Positions 40,374 to 50,576 of a stretch of 64,000 nucleotides of DNA are shown here, one piece after another (within the stretch, counting starts at the first letter, position 1; every line of letters begins with the position of its first letter). This stretch comes from VAZQ01 sp963817015. GTDB taxonomy: Bacteria > Pseudomonadota > Alphaproteobacteria > Rhizobiales > Xanthobacteraceae. The DNA is taken from the NCBI GenBank assembly GCA_963817015.1, contig CAWFMV010000007.1, forward strand, positions 744,001 to 808,000. The letters run 5' to 3'. The notes under the pieces were generated by a model. It made no database searches. It was not told the DNA's origin and saw only the letters and a program-made list of their open reading frames with translations. Position numbers and translations under genes: made by a program.

Positions 40374-41783
40374 ATGGCAAATTCTTCCTACGATCTCATC
40401 GTTATCGGCTCGGGTCCCGGCGGTTATGTATGCGCGATCCGGGCGGCCCAGGTTGGGCTCAAGACCGCGCTGGTCGAGAAGGACAAGACCTTCGGCGGAA
40501 CCTGCCTCAACGTGGGCTGCATTCCTTCGAAGGCGCTGTTGCATGCCTCCGAGCTCTACGAGCAGGCAGGCCACACGTTCAAAAAGATGGGCATCGCGGT
40601 CGGCACCCCGAAGCTCGATCTCCCCGCCATGATGACGTTCAAGGACGAAGGGGTCGACGGCAACGTCAAGGGCGTCGCCTTCCTGCTCAAGAAGAACAAG
40701 GTCGACACGTTCCAGGGCGTTGGCCGCATCGCGGCGCCCGGCAAGGTCGAGGTCAAGGGATCCGACGGCAAGGCGCAGATGCTCGACACCAAGTCGATCG
40801 TGATTGCCACCGGCTCGGACGTGGCACGGCTTCCCGGCATCACCATCGACGAGAAGCGCGTGGTGTCGTCGACCGGCGCGCTCGTGCTCGACAAGGTGCC
40901 GGCCAAGCTCCTGGTCATCGGGGCGGGCGTGATCGGGCTCGAGCTCGGCTCAGTGTGGCGGCGGCTTGGCGCGGAGGTGCTGGTGGTCGAGTTTCTCGAT
41001 CGCATCCTGCCCGGCATGGACAACGAGGTGTGCCGGCAGTTCCAGCGCCTGCTTGAAAAGCAGGGCATCGCGTTCAAGCTGTCGTCAAAGGTTGCGGCGG
41101 TCGATGCGTCGGGCAACAGGCTCAAGGCAAAGGTCGAGCCTGCGGCCGGCGGCACCGCCGAAATGATCGAAGCGGATGTGGTGCTGGTCGCAGTCGGTCG
41201 CGTTCCCTACAGCAACGGACTCGGCCTCGATGAGGCAGGCGTCAAGAAAGACAACCGCGGGCGCGTGGTGGTCGACGGGCATTTCGCCACCAACGTGCCC
41301 GGCATCTACGCGATCGGTGACGTGATTGCGGGCCCGATGCTAGCGCACAAGGCAGAGGATGAAGGCGTCGCGGTTGCGGAGATCATCGCGGGGCAGGCCG
41401 GCCATGTGAACTACGACGTGATCCCGAACGTGGTCTACACCTATCCGGAGATCGCTACGGTCGGAAAGTCCGAGGAGGAGCTCAAGGCCGCCGGTATTGC
41501 GTACAATGTCGGGAAGTTTCCGTTCACCGCCAACGGGCGCGCCAAGGTCAACCTGCAGACCGAGGGCTTTGTGAAGATCCTGGCTGATGCCAAGACGGAT
41601 CGTGTCCTTGGCGTCCACATCCTGGGACCTGATGCCGGCAACATGATCGCGGAGGCGGCGGTGGCGATGGAATTCGGTGCGGCCGCGGAAGATATTGCGC
41701 GCACCTGCCACGCTCACCCGACCTTGACCGAGGCGGTGAAGGAAGCCGCGCTCGCAGTGGGCAAGCGATCGATCCATATGTGA
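40374..41783 (+). CDS. lpdA: Dihydrolipoyl dehydrogenase (E3)
   Basis: FAD/NAD flavoprotein that reoxidises dihydrolipoamide; 469 residues, intact. The FAD motif is GSGPGGY; the redox disulfide is GGTCLNVGC (Cys44 and Cys49); the NAD motif is GAGVIGLELG; the second FAD segment is IYAIGDVIAGPMLAHKAEDE; and the His-Glu catalytic pair is in HAHPTLTEA. The ATG at 40374 begins the Rossmann strand. It lies downstream of sucAB and most likely serves that complex; a pyruvate dehydrogenase E3 role cannot be excluded. Confidence 0.97.
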   Translation: MANSSYDLIVIGSGPGGYVCAIRAAQVGLKTALVEKDKTFGGTCLNVGCIPSKALLHASELYEQAGHTFKKMGIAVGTPKLDLPAMMTFKDEGVDGNVKGVAFLLKKNKVDTFQGVGRIAAPGKVEVKGSDGKAQMLDTKSIVIATGSDVARLPGITIDEKRVVSSTGALVLDKVPAKLLVIGAGVIGLELGSVWRRLGAEVLVVEFLDRILPGMDNEVCRQFQRLLEKQGIAFKLSSKVAAVDASGNRLKAKVEPAAGGTAEMIEADVVLVAVGRVPYSNGLGLDEAGVKKDNRGRVVVDGHFATNVPGIYAIGDVIAGPMLAHKAEDEGVAVAEIIAGQAGHVNYDVIPNVVYTYPEIATVGKSEEELKAAGIAYNVGKFPFTANGRAKVNLQTEGFVKILADAKTDRVLGVHILGPDAGNMIAEAAVAMEFGAAAEDIARTCHAHPTLTEAVKEAALAVGKRSIHM

Positions 41784-41918
41784 TTTTCTGTGACTGTCGT
41801 CACAGACGGTGATCGGGCTTTCGTTCAGAACATCCTGCAAAGAGGGCGGCCGGCCTGAACTCAGTCGTGCTTGAGCGCGACAAATGGCCGGGCGCCATCC
41901 GGACAGGAGGGCGAAGTC

Positions 41919-42281
41919 ATGCTTGCGCAGCAACAACCACAGTCACGCTGGACGGCGTTCATCGAGCGCTGGGACGGGCGTTTGGAACGTTTCCGGCAGT
42001 CAATCGACCCCTATTCGGACGGTCCAGAGCGCCGGATCAAGCCATGGGTGGTTGTCGCCCTGTCGGTCGGGCTGGTCGTGCTTGCGGGTCTGATCGGCTT
42101 TGGCGGCTGGTGGATCTACGACCATCACAAATGGGCGCTGCTCTGGCCGTTGCTCAAAGTCGGGAAGCTGTTCGCGGTTGGCGTCGCGATCGTGGTCGCC
42201 ATCTTTTTCGGCGGAAATCTCACGAAAAAGCCGCAGATTGAACAGGCCCCGAACGGTGACGCTGCCGGCTCAAAAGGGTAG
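41919..42281 (+). CDS. Membrane protein of unknown function
   Basis: A 120-residue protein with a perfect AGGAGG ribosome site 8 bases before ATG 41919. It has a charged N-terminal part (FIERWDGRLERFRQSIDPYS) and two helices (WVVVALSVGLVVLAGLIGFG and a second around AVGVAIVVAIFFGG) separated by a short WWIYDHHKWALLW loop. I do not recognise a family. It is followed by another small membrane-protein gene at 65 bases. Confidence 0.7.
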   Translation: MLAQQQPQSRWTAFIERWDGRLERFRQSIDPYSDGPERRIKPWVVVALSVGLVVLAGLIGFGGWWIYDHHKWALLWPLLKVGKLFAVGVAIVVAIFFGGNLTKKPQIEQAPNGDAAGSKG

Positions 42282-42346
42282 GATCGGGCAACCTCGATCA
42301 TTGTCCGTCGGCTAGGCGGCGGCTCGCGTCGGGGCGGCCAACACTG

Positions 42347-42886
42347 ATGCGCCGACTGCTCCGCCCGTTCCTGATCCTGCTCGCGCTCGTATTTCTGTTC
42401 GAGGCGTGGCTGTGGCGACAACTGGCGCCGATCGTCGGCTGGCTGGTCGCCCTCATCCCGTGGGCGACGTTCAAGACCAGGGTTGCGGCCACGATCCAGC
42501 GGCTGCCGCCTTATCCGACGCTGCTGGTGTTTCTCATTCCGGTGCTCCTCCTGCTGCCGCTCAAGGTCGTCGGCTTCTGGATGCTGGCGCATGGATTCTG
42601 GCTGGGCGCGGTCGTCGTGCTGTCGCTGGCCAAGGTGGTGAGCCTCGGCGTCACCGCGTTCATCTTCGATCTGACGCGGCCGAAGCTGCTGGAGCTTCCG
42701 TGGTTTCGCTGGTTCTACGAGCACATGATCGTGTGGCTCGCCAAGGCGCACGAGCTCGCCGATCCGATCAAGGAGCGCATCAAGCGCGCCATGCGGGCGT
42801 TCGCGCCCAACCGTGCAGGCCGCACGTTTGCACTCCTGACCCGCATCCGCCGCCGCATGCAGGCGGCACGCGGCGATGCAGGGTGA
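42347..42886 (+). CDS. Conserved membrane protein of unknown function
   Basis: A 179-residue protein with three hydrophobic segments: LLRPFLILLALVFLFEAWLW, then LVFLIPVLLLLPLKVVGFWM, then GAVVVLSLAKVVSLGVTAFI. A basic, helical C terminus (KERIKRAMRAFAPNR) follows. Similar proteins appear in Bradyrhizobium-type genomes as hypothetical proteins. It converges on the DUF4337 gene with a 14-base gap. No function is known. Confidence 0.75.
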   Translation: MRRLLRPFLILLALVFLFEAWLWRQLAPIVGWLVALIPWATFKTRVAATIQRLPPYPTLLVFLIPVLLLLPLKVVGFWMLAHGFWLGAVVVLSLAKVVSLGVTAFIFDLTRPKLLELPWFRWFYEHMIVWLAKAHELADPIKERIKRAMRAFAPNRAGRTFALLTRIRRRMQAARGDAG

Positions 42887-42900
42887 GCCAAACGGAAGCT

Positions 42901-43584
42901 TCAGTGCGTGCCGCCGGAGGAGAACAGTTGCTGCACCCAGTGCAGCACGTCATGCGGCACGTTCGGTGCGAACAATCCCAGAGACGAAAAGATCAATCCG
43001 ATCACTCCAACTCCGGCTGCCGCATAGGCGAGCGTCAGGATGCCGGTGATCACCGCCGCTGACGCCAGCACGATGCCGATTTGAAAGGCGGCGGACGCGA
43101 ATTCGTAGTTGTGGTACTTCGCCAGCGCGACATCGCGCTCGCGCTCATACTGCTCCGCCTGTGCCCGCAATTCCTTGCGGCCATCCTTCTCCTTCGGATC
43201 GGATTCATAACGCACAACGGTCGCGCGCCAGGTCTCGATCTGCTTGGTCATTGCGGCTTTGCCGGCTTCATCGGGCACGCTGGAGACCTGCAGCGCCATC
43301 GCTTCGGCCGCCGTGCGTAGCGAGGTCTGGCGAATGGTCTTGGCCTGGAAGAAATTCCAGGTGTCCGAGGCCTTGATATTGAGCTCGATGCCGACCGTCT
43401 GCGCGCTCTTGCCCAACGTTTCCGAGAACGCCAGGAACAGCGCGATTACGGAGATCAAAAGCGCAATCTGCTTGTTGTGGTTTTCCGCCGGCTTTGCCGC
43501 GTGACCGCCGCCGCCGTGTCCATGCTCCTCGTGCTCGATTTGGTGCTCCACCTCATGCTGGACTGCGTGAACGCCGTGGCTCAT
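42901..43584 (-). CDS. DUF4337 membrane protein with His-rich N terminus
   Basis: A 227-residue protein. The N-terminal 35 residues are rich in His, Glu and Gly (HEEHGHGGGGH), a possible metal-binding segment. After it comes a helix, QIALLISVIALFLAFSETLG, then the DUF4337 core (ASDTWNFFQAKTIRQTSLRT), a coiled region and two C-terminal helices. ATG 43584 is chosen because GGGAG lies about 8 bases upstream; ATG 43590 would have almost no spacing. The function is unknown. Confidence 0.85.
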   Translation of the reverse strand: MSHGVHAVQHEVEHQIEHEEHGHGGGGHAAKPAENHNKQIALLISVIALFLAFSETLGKSAQTVGIELNIKASDTWNFFQAKTIRQTSLRTAAEAMALQVSSVPDEAGKAAMTKQIETWRATVVRYESDPKEKDGRKELRAQAEQYERERDVALAKYHNYEFASAAFQIGIVLASAAVITGILTLAYAAAGVGVIGLIFSSLGLFAPNVPHDVLHWVQQLFSSGGTH

Positions 43585-43747
43585 GACCATTCTCCCTGAT
43601 CGCTTGTGTCCGATTCCGAAGCTCGCATGGCTCTGGCGGCACCCTTGTTGCGAGCTTCTGAACCGGCACACCGGCCGTCACGATGTATTGATCAGGGTCG
43701 GCTGCGCAAGAGGGGGTGGAACAGCTTCCGCCGCCGTCACAATCTCG

Positions 43748-44710
43748 TCACGCGCGTGGATGGGTGTTGCGGTAGACCTCGAGCAGGCGCTCGGCGTCGA
43801 CGGCCGTATAGATCTGTGTGGTCGAAAGCGATGCGTGGCCAAGCAGCTCCTGGATCGCGCGCAGATCACCGCCGCGGGCGAGGAGATGCGTGGCGAAGGA
43901 ATGGCGCAGCGCGTGCGGGGTGGCGGTGTCGGGCAGGCCGAGCGCGCCGCGCAGACTCGCCATGGCAAGCTGCACGATACGCGGCGAGAGCGGGCGGCCT
44001 TTGGCACCGACGAACACCGCGCCGTTGACGGGAAGCTCGTAGGGACAGGCTTTCACGTAATCGGCGATCAGCTCAAGCACGCGCCGCAGCACCGGCACCA
44101 TGCGGCGCTTGTTGCCTTTGCCGGTGACGGTGATCACGTCGCCCTTGCCGGGCTCCGGCACGTCGCCGCGCGAGAGTCCGAGCGCCTCCGAGATGCGCAG
44201 GCCTGAGCCGTAAAGCAGCGCCAGCACAGCCGCATCGCGCATCAGCACCCAGGTCTCGCGCTCCTCGCCGGCGCGCAGGTCGGCGTCGGTGACTTGCTTG
44301 GCGGCAGCGACGGCGAGCGGCTTTGGCAGCGTCTTGGCGACCTTGGGCGCCCGCACGGCACCGAGCGCGGCGACGCGACCTTTGCCATTGCGCTCAAGGT
44401 AGCGCGCAAACGAGCGCGTGCCTGCCAGTGCGCGCATCAGCGAGCGCCCGGTGATGCCATCGCCGCGGCGCGCCGCCATGAAGGCACGCACATCCTGTGG
44501 CGTCAGCTTTCTCAGCGCGGAGAGGCTCATCCGGCCGCCGTGGTACTCGGCCAGGAAGGCGAGGAACTGCCGCACATCCCGCCCATAGGCTTCGACGGTC
44601 CTGGGTGACATGCGGCGCTCGGCGCCCAGATAGGCAAGCCAATGCGCCATCTCAGCCGCCACGTCGGGCGCGGTAAAAGGGAACTGAAGATCGTCCGCTT
44701 CCTTTGGCAT
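43748..44710 (-). CDS. xerC: Tyrosine recombinase XerC
   Basis: Site-specific recombinase that resolves chromosome dimers at dif with XerD. The protein has about 320 residues with an N-terminal SAM-like core-binding domain (WLAYLGAERRMSPRTVEAYG). All catalytic residues are present: Arg in SGLRISEALGL, Lys in TGKGNKRRMVP, His and Arg in HALRHSFATHL, His in ELLGHASLSTTQ and Tyr in QIYTAVDAERL. ATG 44710 is chosen; ATG 44734 is also in frame. XerC rather than XerD is inferred from the divergent priA neighbour, usual in Rhizobiales. Confidence 0.93.
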   Translation of the reverse strand: MPKEADDLQFPFTAPDVAAEMAHWLAYLGAERRMSPRTVEAYGRDVRQFLAFLAEYHGGRMSLSALRKLTPQDVRAFMAARRGDGITGRSLMRALAGTRSFARYLERNGKGRVAALGAVRAPKVAKTLPKPLAVAAAKQVTDADLRAGEERETWVLMRDAAVLALLYGSGLRISEALGLSRGDVPEPGKGDVITVTGKGNKRRMVPVLRRVLELIADYVKACPYELPVNGAVFVGAKGRPLSPRIVQLAMASLRGALGLPDTATPHALRHSFATHLLARGGDLRAIQELLGHASLSTTQIYTAVDAERLLEVYRNTHPRA

Positions 44711-44764
44711 TACCTTGCAACGTTGAACAGACAACGAATCTCTGTGTGTGCGTGCCGCGGGCTC

Positions 44765-44905
44765 GACCTCTCCCCAAGGGGGAGAGGTCGCGAGCGAAGC
44801 GAGCGGGATCAGGCTTGTCGAGAAGTCGGAACCCCCTCACCCCACCCCTCTCCCATAGCCCGCGAAGACGGGCGTGAACGCCCTTAAGCCGGGGAGAGGG
44901 AGCGC
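44765..44905. repeat. Palindromic repeat cluster between xerC and priA
   Basis: The 317 bases between the divergent xerC and priA hold this element. There is a perfect hairpin GACCTCTCCCC/GGGGAGAGGTC around 44765-44789, a GAGCGAAGCGAGC motif, and then a second C/G-rich stretch ending in GGGGAGAGGG near 44903. It is related in style, but not identical, to the 99-bp repeat. I saw no other feature in the gap besides the priA leader. Confidence 0.65.
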
Positions 44906-45027
44906 GCCGAGTTTGTGGCACGCACCGCGTGTTACATCAGCGCCCGCTTGACACCGGGTGCATAATCACACCCGCTCCCTTACCCTTTCTTAAGGCGAGG
45001 GCGAATCACCGACCAAGTCAGCACTCT

Positions 45028-47206
45028 ATGGCAAAGCGCGTCGTCGATGTCCTGGTGCCGGTCGCGCTCGACCAGGCCTATTCGTATCGGGTTCCCGACG
45101 CGATGGCGCTCGCGCCCGGCGATATCGTGTCCGTGCCGCTCGGCGCGCGCACCGCGACCGCGGTGGTATGGGCCGACAATCCGGCGCCCAACCCCAGGCT
45201 CGACAATCGCCTGAAGGAGATCGACAGCAAGCTCGAGGTGCCGCCGCTCAAGGACGAGCTGCGCCGGTTCGTCGACTGGGTCTCGACCTATACGCTCAGC
45301 CCGCGCGGCATGGTGCTGCGCATGGGCCTGCGGATGGGCGAGCATCTCGGGCCGGCACGCGAGCGCACCGGCGTGCGGCTCGCGGGGCCGCCGCCGAAAC
45401 GCCGCACGCCTGCACGCCAGCGCGTGCTCACGCTCATGGCCGATGGGCTCGTGCGCGGCAAGAGCGAGGCGGCGTTCGAGGCTGGTGTTTCGGTCGGGGT
45501 GATCGAGGGCCTGATCGACGAAGGCGCGCTGGAAACGCTGGTGCTGCCGCCGGAGCCGGTCGCGCGCACGCCCGATCCCGATCACATGCAGCCCGAGCTG
45601 GCGCCAGCCCAGCAGACAGCCGCCGACAGTCTGCGCGAGACGGTCGCCGAAGGCGGCTTCTCATGTACGCTGATCGATGGCGTCACCGGCTCCGGCAAGA
45701 CGCAGGTCTATTTCGAGGCGATCGCCGAATGCGTGCGGCGCGGCCGGCAAGCCTTGGTGCTGGTGCCGGAGATTGCGCTCACCGGGCAGTTTCTCGATCG
45801 CTTTGCCGAGCGCTTCGGCGTGCGCCCGGCCGAATGGCATTCGCAGCTCTCGCCACGGCTCCGTGCGCGCACCTGGGCGGCGGTGGCGGAGGGCGAAGCG
45901 AGCGTGACGGTCGGCGCGCGCTCGGCGCTGTTCCTGCCCTACAAGGAGCTTGGCCTGATCGTGGTCGATGAGGAGCACGATCCGGCCTACAAGCAGGAGG
46001 ACGGCGTGCACTACCACGCCCGCGACATGGCGGTGGTGCGCGCAAGCGTCGCCAAGATTCCGGTCGTGCTCGCCTCCGCGACGCCTTCGGTCGAAACCGA
46101 GGTGAATGCGCGGCGCGGCGCGCTATCGGCGGCTGCATCTGCCGGAGCGCTTCGGCGGCGCTCATCTGCCGCATATTGAAGCGATTGATCTGCGCCGCGA
46201 AGGCCCGCCGCGCGGACGCTTCATCGCGCCGCGGCTCGCCGAGGCGATGAAGACGGCGCATCGAGCGCGGCGAGCAGGCGCTGTTGTTTCTCAATCGGCG
46301 CGGCTATGCGCCGCTGACGCTCTGCCGCCACTGCGGTTATCGCTTCGCCTGCCAGAACTGCGACGCCTGGCTGGTCGATCACCGCTTCAAGCGGCGGCTC
46401 GTCTGCCACCATTGCGGCTTCTCGATGCCGCCGCCGGAGAAGTGCCCCAAGTGCGAGGCGGCCGCGAGCCTGGTCGCCTGCGGGCCCGGGTGTCGAGCGG
46501 CTGGAAGAGGAGGTGGCGGCGCTGTTTCCGGATGCGCGTGTCCTGGTGCTGTCATCCGATCTCATCGCCACCGTCGAGCGCATGCGCGCAGGAGCTCGCT
46601 GAGATCGAGCAAGGCCTGGTCGACATCGTGATCGGCACGCAGCTGGTTGCGAAGGGGCACCATTTTCCAAAGCTCAATCTCGTCGGCATCGTTGACGCTG
46701 ATCTCGGGCTCAGCAACGGAGATCCGCGCGCGGCTGAGCGTACGTTCCAGCTGTTGCACCAGGTGGTCGGCCGCGCCGGGCGCGAAGAGGGCCGTGGCGT
46801 CGGCTATCTGCAGACCCATCAGCCCGAGCATCCAGTCATGCGCGCACTGATCGCAGCCGACCGTGACGCGTTCTATGCGACCGAGATCGAGCTGCGCGAG
46901 AAGACTCTTTACCCGCCGTTCGGGCGGCTGGCGAGCCTCGTGATTTCGGGAGGCGACAAGCACGACACTGAAGGCTTCGCACGCAGGCTCGCAGCTGCGG
47001 CGCCGCGCGACGACGAGGTCCGCGTGCTTGGACCGGCGGAAGCGCCGCTCGCTTTGGTGCGCGGCCGCTATCGCTTTCGGCTGCTCGTCAAGGCGCCACG
47101 CGCGTTCGATCTCTCCGGCTATCTGCGCGATTGGCTCGCGGCGGCGCCGAAGCCGAAAGGTAAGCTCAAGCTGGAGGTCGACGTCGATCCGCAGAGCTTC
47201 TTATGA
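45028..47206 (+). CDS. priA: Primosomal protein N' (replication restart helicase PriA), four frameshifts
   Basis: PriA recognises stalled forks and restarts replication. Corrected length is 724 residues, normal for the family. Walker A is DGVTGSGKTQVY, the DEAH-type box is VVDEEHDPAYKQ and motif III is LASATPS. The zinc-binding cysteines are in CRHCGYRFACQNCDAW, CHHCG and CPKC. The C-terminal helicase part has GTQLVAKGHHFP and QVVGRAGREEGRG. Single extra bases near 46120, 46259, 46491 and 46587 break the frame; removing all four gives an exact multiple of three. ATG 45028 begins at VVDVLVPVALDQAYSY, the family N terminus. Confidence 0.94.
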
Positions 47207-47243
47207 GCGCGCTTTTTCACACGCGATTGCTAATTGTCGTCGA

Positions 47244-47564
47244 TCAGCCGTGGATGTGCGTTAGCATTCCGGGCTTGGCTTTTGGAATTGCAGCAAGTAC
47301 GGCAGGCATCAGCGGGCGGAGTACGGCAATATCGTTGCTTGGAGCGTGAATGACGACAACCGCAGGCACAACACCAGAAAAGTTCTGCTGGTATTCGAGA
47401 TTGCGATCTATCGTGAGGAAAACGTCAAATTCGTTGGCCGCTAGTTGCAGCAGTTCACCATTCTTCACTCCGGCCCACCCCGCCTCCGCAACGGTTTTGA
47501 CGTTGTGGCCAGGCAATTCCTTACGCAGCGCGCGGGGAACACACTCGTCAAGCAGCACGCGCAT
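47244..47564 (-). CDS. DUF5615 PIN-like toxin candidate
   Basis: A 106-residue protein with the PIN-like DUF5615 pattern: MRVLLDECVPRALRKEL, then GVKNGELLQLA, then VFLTIDRNLEYQQN. The acidic residues Asp6, Glu7 and the later Asp of TIDRNL fit a metal nuclease site. It overlaps the DUF433 gene upstream by 17 bases. DUF433/DUF5615 pairs are described as a toxin-antitoxin-like type (VapB45/VapC45-like). Activity is inferred, not shown. Confidence 0.85.
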   Translation of the reverse strand: MRVLLDECVPRALRKELPGHNVKTVAEAGWAGVKNGELLQLAANEFDVFLTIDRNLEYQQNFSGVVPAVVVIHAPSNDIAVLRPLMPAVLAAIPKAKPGMLTHIHG

Positions 47565-47766
47565 CGGCGATCAGATGTGCCTTGGCCTGCTCAAGGGCCG
47601 CAATAGCTACATCCCGGCTGACGGTTGGGAAATCATCAAGAAACTCATGAAGCGAGTGGCCGCCTTCGATGTAGTCGATCAGGGCTTGCACCGGAACGCG
47701 AGTGCCCACAAATACCGGCGTGCCACCCAGGATTTCGGGGTCGGAGTGAACGACAGATTCTTTCAT
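47548..47766 (-). CDS. DUF433 antitoxin-like protein
   Basis: A 72-residue DUF433 protein: SDPEILGGTPVFVGTRVPV, then a helix-turn-helix-like LHEFLDDFPTVSRDVAIAAL. These small proteins are predicted DNA-binding antitoxins encoded just before a DUF5615 toxin, as here with a 17-base overlap. It probably autoregulates the pair. Confidence 0.88.
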   Translation of the reverse strand: MKESVVHSDPEILGGTPVFVGTRVPVQALIDYIEGGHSLHEFLDDFPTVSRDVAIAALEQAKAHLIADARAA

Positions 47767-47877
47767 GGCCTAACCTTTACGTTGCCCTTGCTATATCACA
47801 GACTCGAAGTCCGAGGCCATGTCTCAGCTCTGCTCGAGGTGATTGGCCGTACCCGGACGAATTGGTGTAAGGCCCAA

Positions 47878-49425
47878 TCACATCTCGTGCGCCACCACCT
47901 CGTCGCGCTGCGGTGCGCGGGCCTGCGATGATCCGACCAGAATCACAAAGGGGATCGTTGCGAGCGTCAGATACATCAGCAGCTTGAAGTCGTTCGCGTA
48001 GGCGATGATCGCCGCCTGTTGCGTGATGAGCAGATCGAGCAAGGCCCTGCCGGTGTCGGTCGCTCGATTGAGGATCGCGGAGACGTCCGGCGCCTGCAGG
48101 GCGTTGTTGAACGGCGTGATGAACTCGGCCAGGTTGGCGTGCATGCGCGTGGTCATGTTGGTGAGCTGCGCGATCACCATCGATATGCCGATCGAGCTGC
48201 CGACGTTTCGCACCAGTGTCAGGATCGCGGTTCCCTCGGTGCGCAGGTGAGCGGGCAGCGTGACGAATGCGACCGTGCTCAGCGGCACGAACACGAGGCC
48301 GAGACCAAAGCCCTGCAGGATGCTGGCCATCACGATCGTGCGGGACGAGGTCTGGTCGGTAAACCCGACCATCTGGTAGAGCGTGACACTCGCCAGGAGG
48401 AGGCCGGCGAGCACGAGATAGCGCGCTTCGATGATCTTGAGCAGCTTGCCGACGAGTATCATGGCGATGAGCGTGCCGACACCGCGGCCGGCGAGCAGGA
48501 ATCCGGCGGTCAGAATGGGATAGCCGATCACGTTCTGCATGAACGGCGTCACCAGCGCCATGGTGCCGAACAGCACGACGCCGATGACCACCATGAACAG
48601 GCATCCGGCCACGAAGTTGCGATCGCGGAAAAGCTCAAGGCGCACAAAGGGCGACGTCGTCGTGAGCGAGTGCGCGAGGAAGAAGTAGAAGCCGGCCGCC
48701 GACACGATCGCCTCGGCGATGATCTCGTTCGAGTTCGAACCAGCCCAGCTGCTCGCCGCGATCCAGCATCAGCTGCAGCGAGCCGATGCCAACCGCAAGC
48801 GCGGCGAAGCCGAACCAGTCGAATCGCCTGGTGTTCTGCGTCTCGGTTTCCTGCATGAAGATCATCAGCCCGAGCACGGTCAGGATGCCGATCGGCAGAT
48901 TGATGAAGAAGACCCAGTGCCAGCTGTAGTTGTCGGTGAGCCAGGCGCCGAGCGTCGGTCCCATGATCGGGCCGAGCATCACGCCGATGCCCCAGATCGC
49001 CATCGCGGAGCCGCGCTCCTCGGCCGAATAGGAATCGAGCAGGACCGATTGCGACAGCGGCACGAGCGCCGCGCCGAAAGCGCCCTGCAGCAGGCGGAAG
49101 CCGACGATCTGCTCGATGTTCTGGGCAAGACCGCACAACATTGAAGCGACGGTGAAGCCGGCCGCGCAGATGATGAACAGGCGCTTGCGCCCGATAGCGC
49201 TCGGCGACCCATCCGATCGGGGCGGTCATGATCGCGGAGGCGACGATGTAGGAGGTCAGCACCCAGTTGATCTGGTCGAGCGAAGCCGACAGGCTTCCCT
49301 GCATGTAGGGCAGCGCCACATTGGCGATGGTCGTATCGAGCGCCTGCATGATGGTGGCGCTCATGGCGCAGATCGTCACCATCGTCCGGCGCATGCCGGG
49401 ATTTCGCGGACGCTTCGGTGTTCAC
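47878..49425 (-). CDS. DHA2-family MFS multidrug exporter EmrB/QacA type, three frameshifts
   Basis: Fourteen-helix drug:proton antiporter, corrected length 514 residues. Marks are TIMQALDTTIANVALPYMQG (motif with membrane Asp), GWVAERYGRKR (motif A), GFRLLQGAFGAALVPLSQSV and MGPTLGAWLTDNYSWHWVFF. The start GTG 49425 overlaps the emrA stop (GTGA). Extra bases near 49394, 49192 and 48735 break the frame. It follows emrA and marR in an apparent operon, so it likely works with the HlyD-type adaptor to expel toxic compounds. The substrate is unknown. Confidence 0.88.
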
Positions 49426-50576
49426 GGGTGAACGTCCTTGGCGACTTCCTTGGCGATGCTCGGGCTCGCGCCGAACAGCGACGCGACCGTGCGCTGGCGG
49501 CCGGTGTCGATTCGACACGGTCACGCTCATGCCGGCGCGCAGCCGCGACACATCCTCGCCGCGATCGAAGACGATGCGGACCGGCACGCGCTGCACCACC
49601 TTCACCCAGTTGCCGCTGGCATTCTGGGGCGGCAGGATGGCGAACTGCGCGCCGGTTCCCGGGCTCACCGATGCGACGTGGCCGTGCAACGGACTGATCG
49701 GGAAAGGAATCGACATCGATCTCGACCGGCTGGTTGAGCGCAAGGTGAGTGATGTCGGTCTCCTTGAGATTGGCATCGACCCACGGCTCAGAGTCATCGA
49801 TCACGCTGAACACGGGCGTGCCCGCCGTCACGAAACGGCCGAGCTGAATGTTGTCGACCTGCGTTGCGGTGCCGGCGATCGGCGCCTTGATCGACGTGTG
49901 GTCGAGATCGCGCTTCGCCTGGTCGAGCGCAGCCTTCGCCTGCCGATAGGGTGGAAATTCCTCGGCGCGCAGATCAGCGTTTTCCAGGAGCTGATTGAAT
50001 GTGCTGCTGAGCTGCTGGCGGCCGAGCTGGAGCTGCAGCTCCGCGGTCAGGAGCGCCGCATTCGCGTTGTCGACATCCACCTGGGTTGAGGTCTGCTTGG
50101 CGGCGAGCGCGGTCTTGCGCTCGACGTCGCGCTGCTTGATGCTCGACCGCTTGCTGTCCCAGCTCCACCAGTTGCTTCAGCGACTGGTAGTTGCTCTTGA
50201 GATTGGCAAGGTCGGTGACGACGGTGTCGAGCTTGCTCTGCGCCTGGCGGACCGCGAGCTCGAACGGCTGCGGATCGATCTCGAACAAGGGCGCGCCCGC
50301 GTCGACATGCTGGCCCTCTCGCACCAGCACGCGGCTGACCTTGCCGGAAATGTCGGGCGTGATGAGCACCTTCTCGGCGCCCACATAGGCGTTGTCGGTC
50401 GAGATATAGCGGCCACCGGCCAGATAGAAGCCGACTCCGACGATGATCGCGATCGCGGGGAGCAGCCCGAGCAGGATCATGCGCCCATGCCGCGCCCAGA
50501 TGCTGGCGAGGAACGACCGGGACGGCTGTGATGATGCGTCGTCGCGCTGGAGTGTATTGATTGCGCCTTCAGCCAT
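49422..50576 (-). CDS. HlyD-family periplasmic adaptor EmrA type, three frameshifts
   Basis: Membrane-fusion protein, corrected length 383 residues. It has an N-terminal cytoplasmic tail, one helix (ILLGLLPAIAIIVGVGFYLA), and the DNAYVGAEKVLITPDISGKV barrel/lipoyl segment, then a coiled hairpin, the second lipoyl half IKAPIAGTATQV and the beta-barrel (AGTPVFSVIDDSEPWVDANL). Extra bases near 50142, 49702 and 49510 break the frame. It overlaps marR by 8 bases at the start and emrB by 4 at the end, so the three are co-transcribed. Confidence 0.88.

Noticed and set aside
41788..41810. TGTGAC-TGTC-GTCACA palindrome after lpdA as a terminator
   Set aside because: Short stem and no T tract; could be chance or a regulator site, too weak to list.
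43748..44710. Tyrosine recombinase considered as an integrase of a mobile element
   Set aside because: Length, sequence and divergent priA neighbour fit chromosomal XerC; no attachment sites or cargo genes.
44765..44905. Repeat cluster considered as a CRISPR array
   Set aside because: There are no regularly spaced identical repeats; the pieces are palindromes of different sequence.
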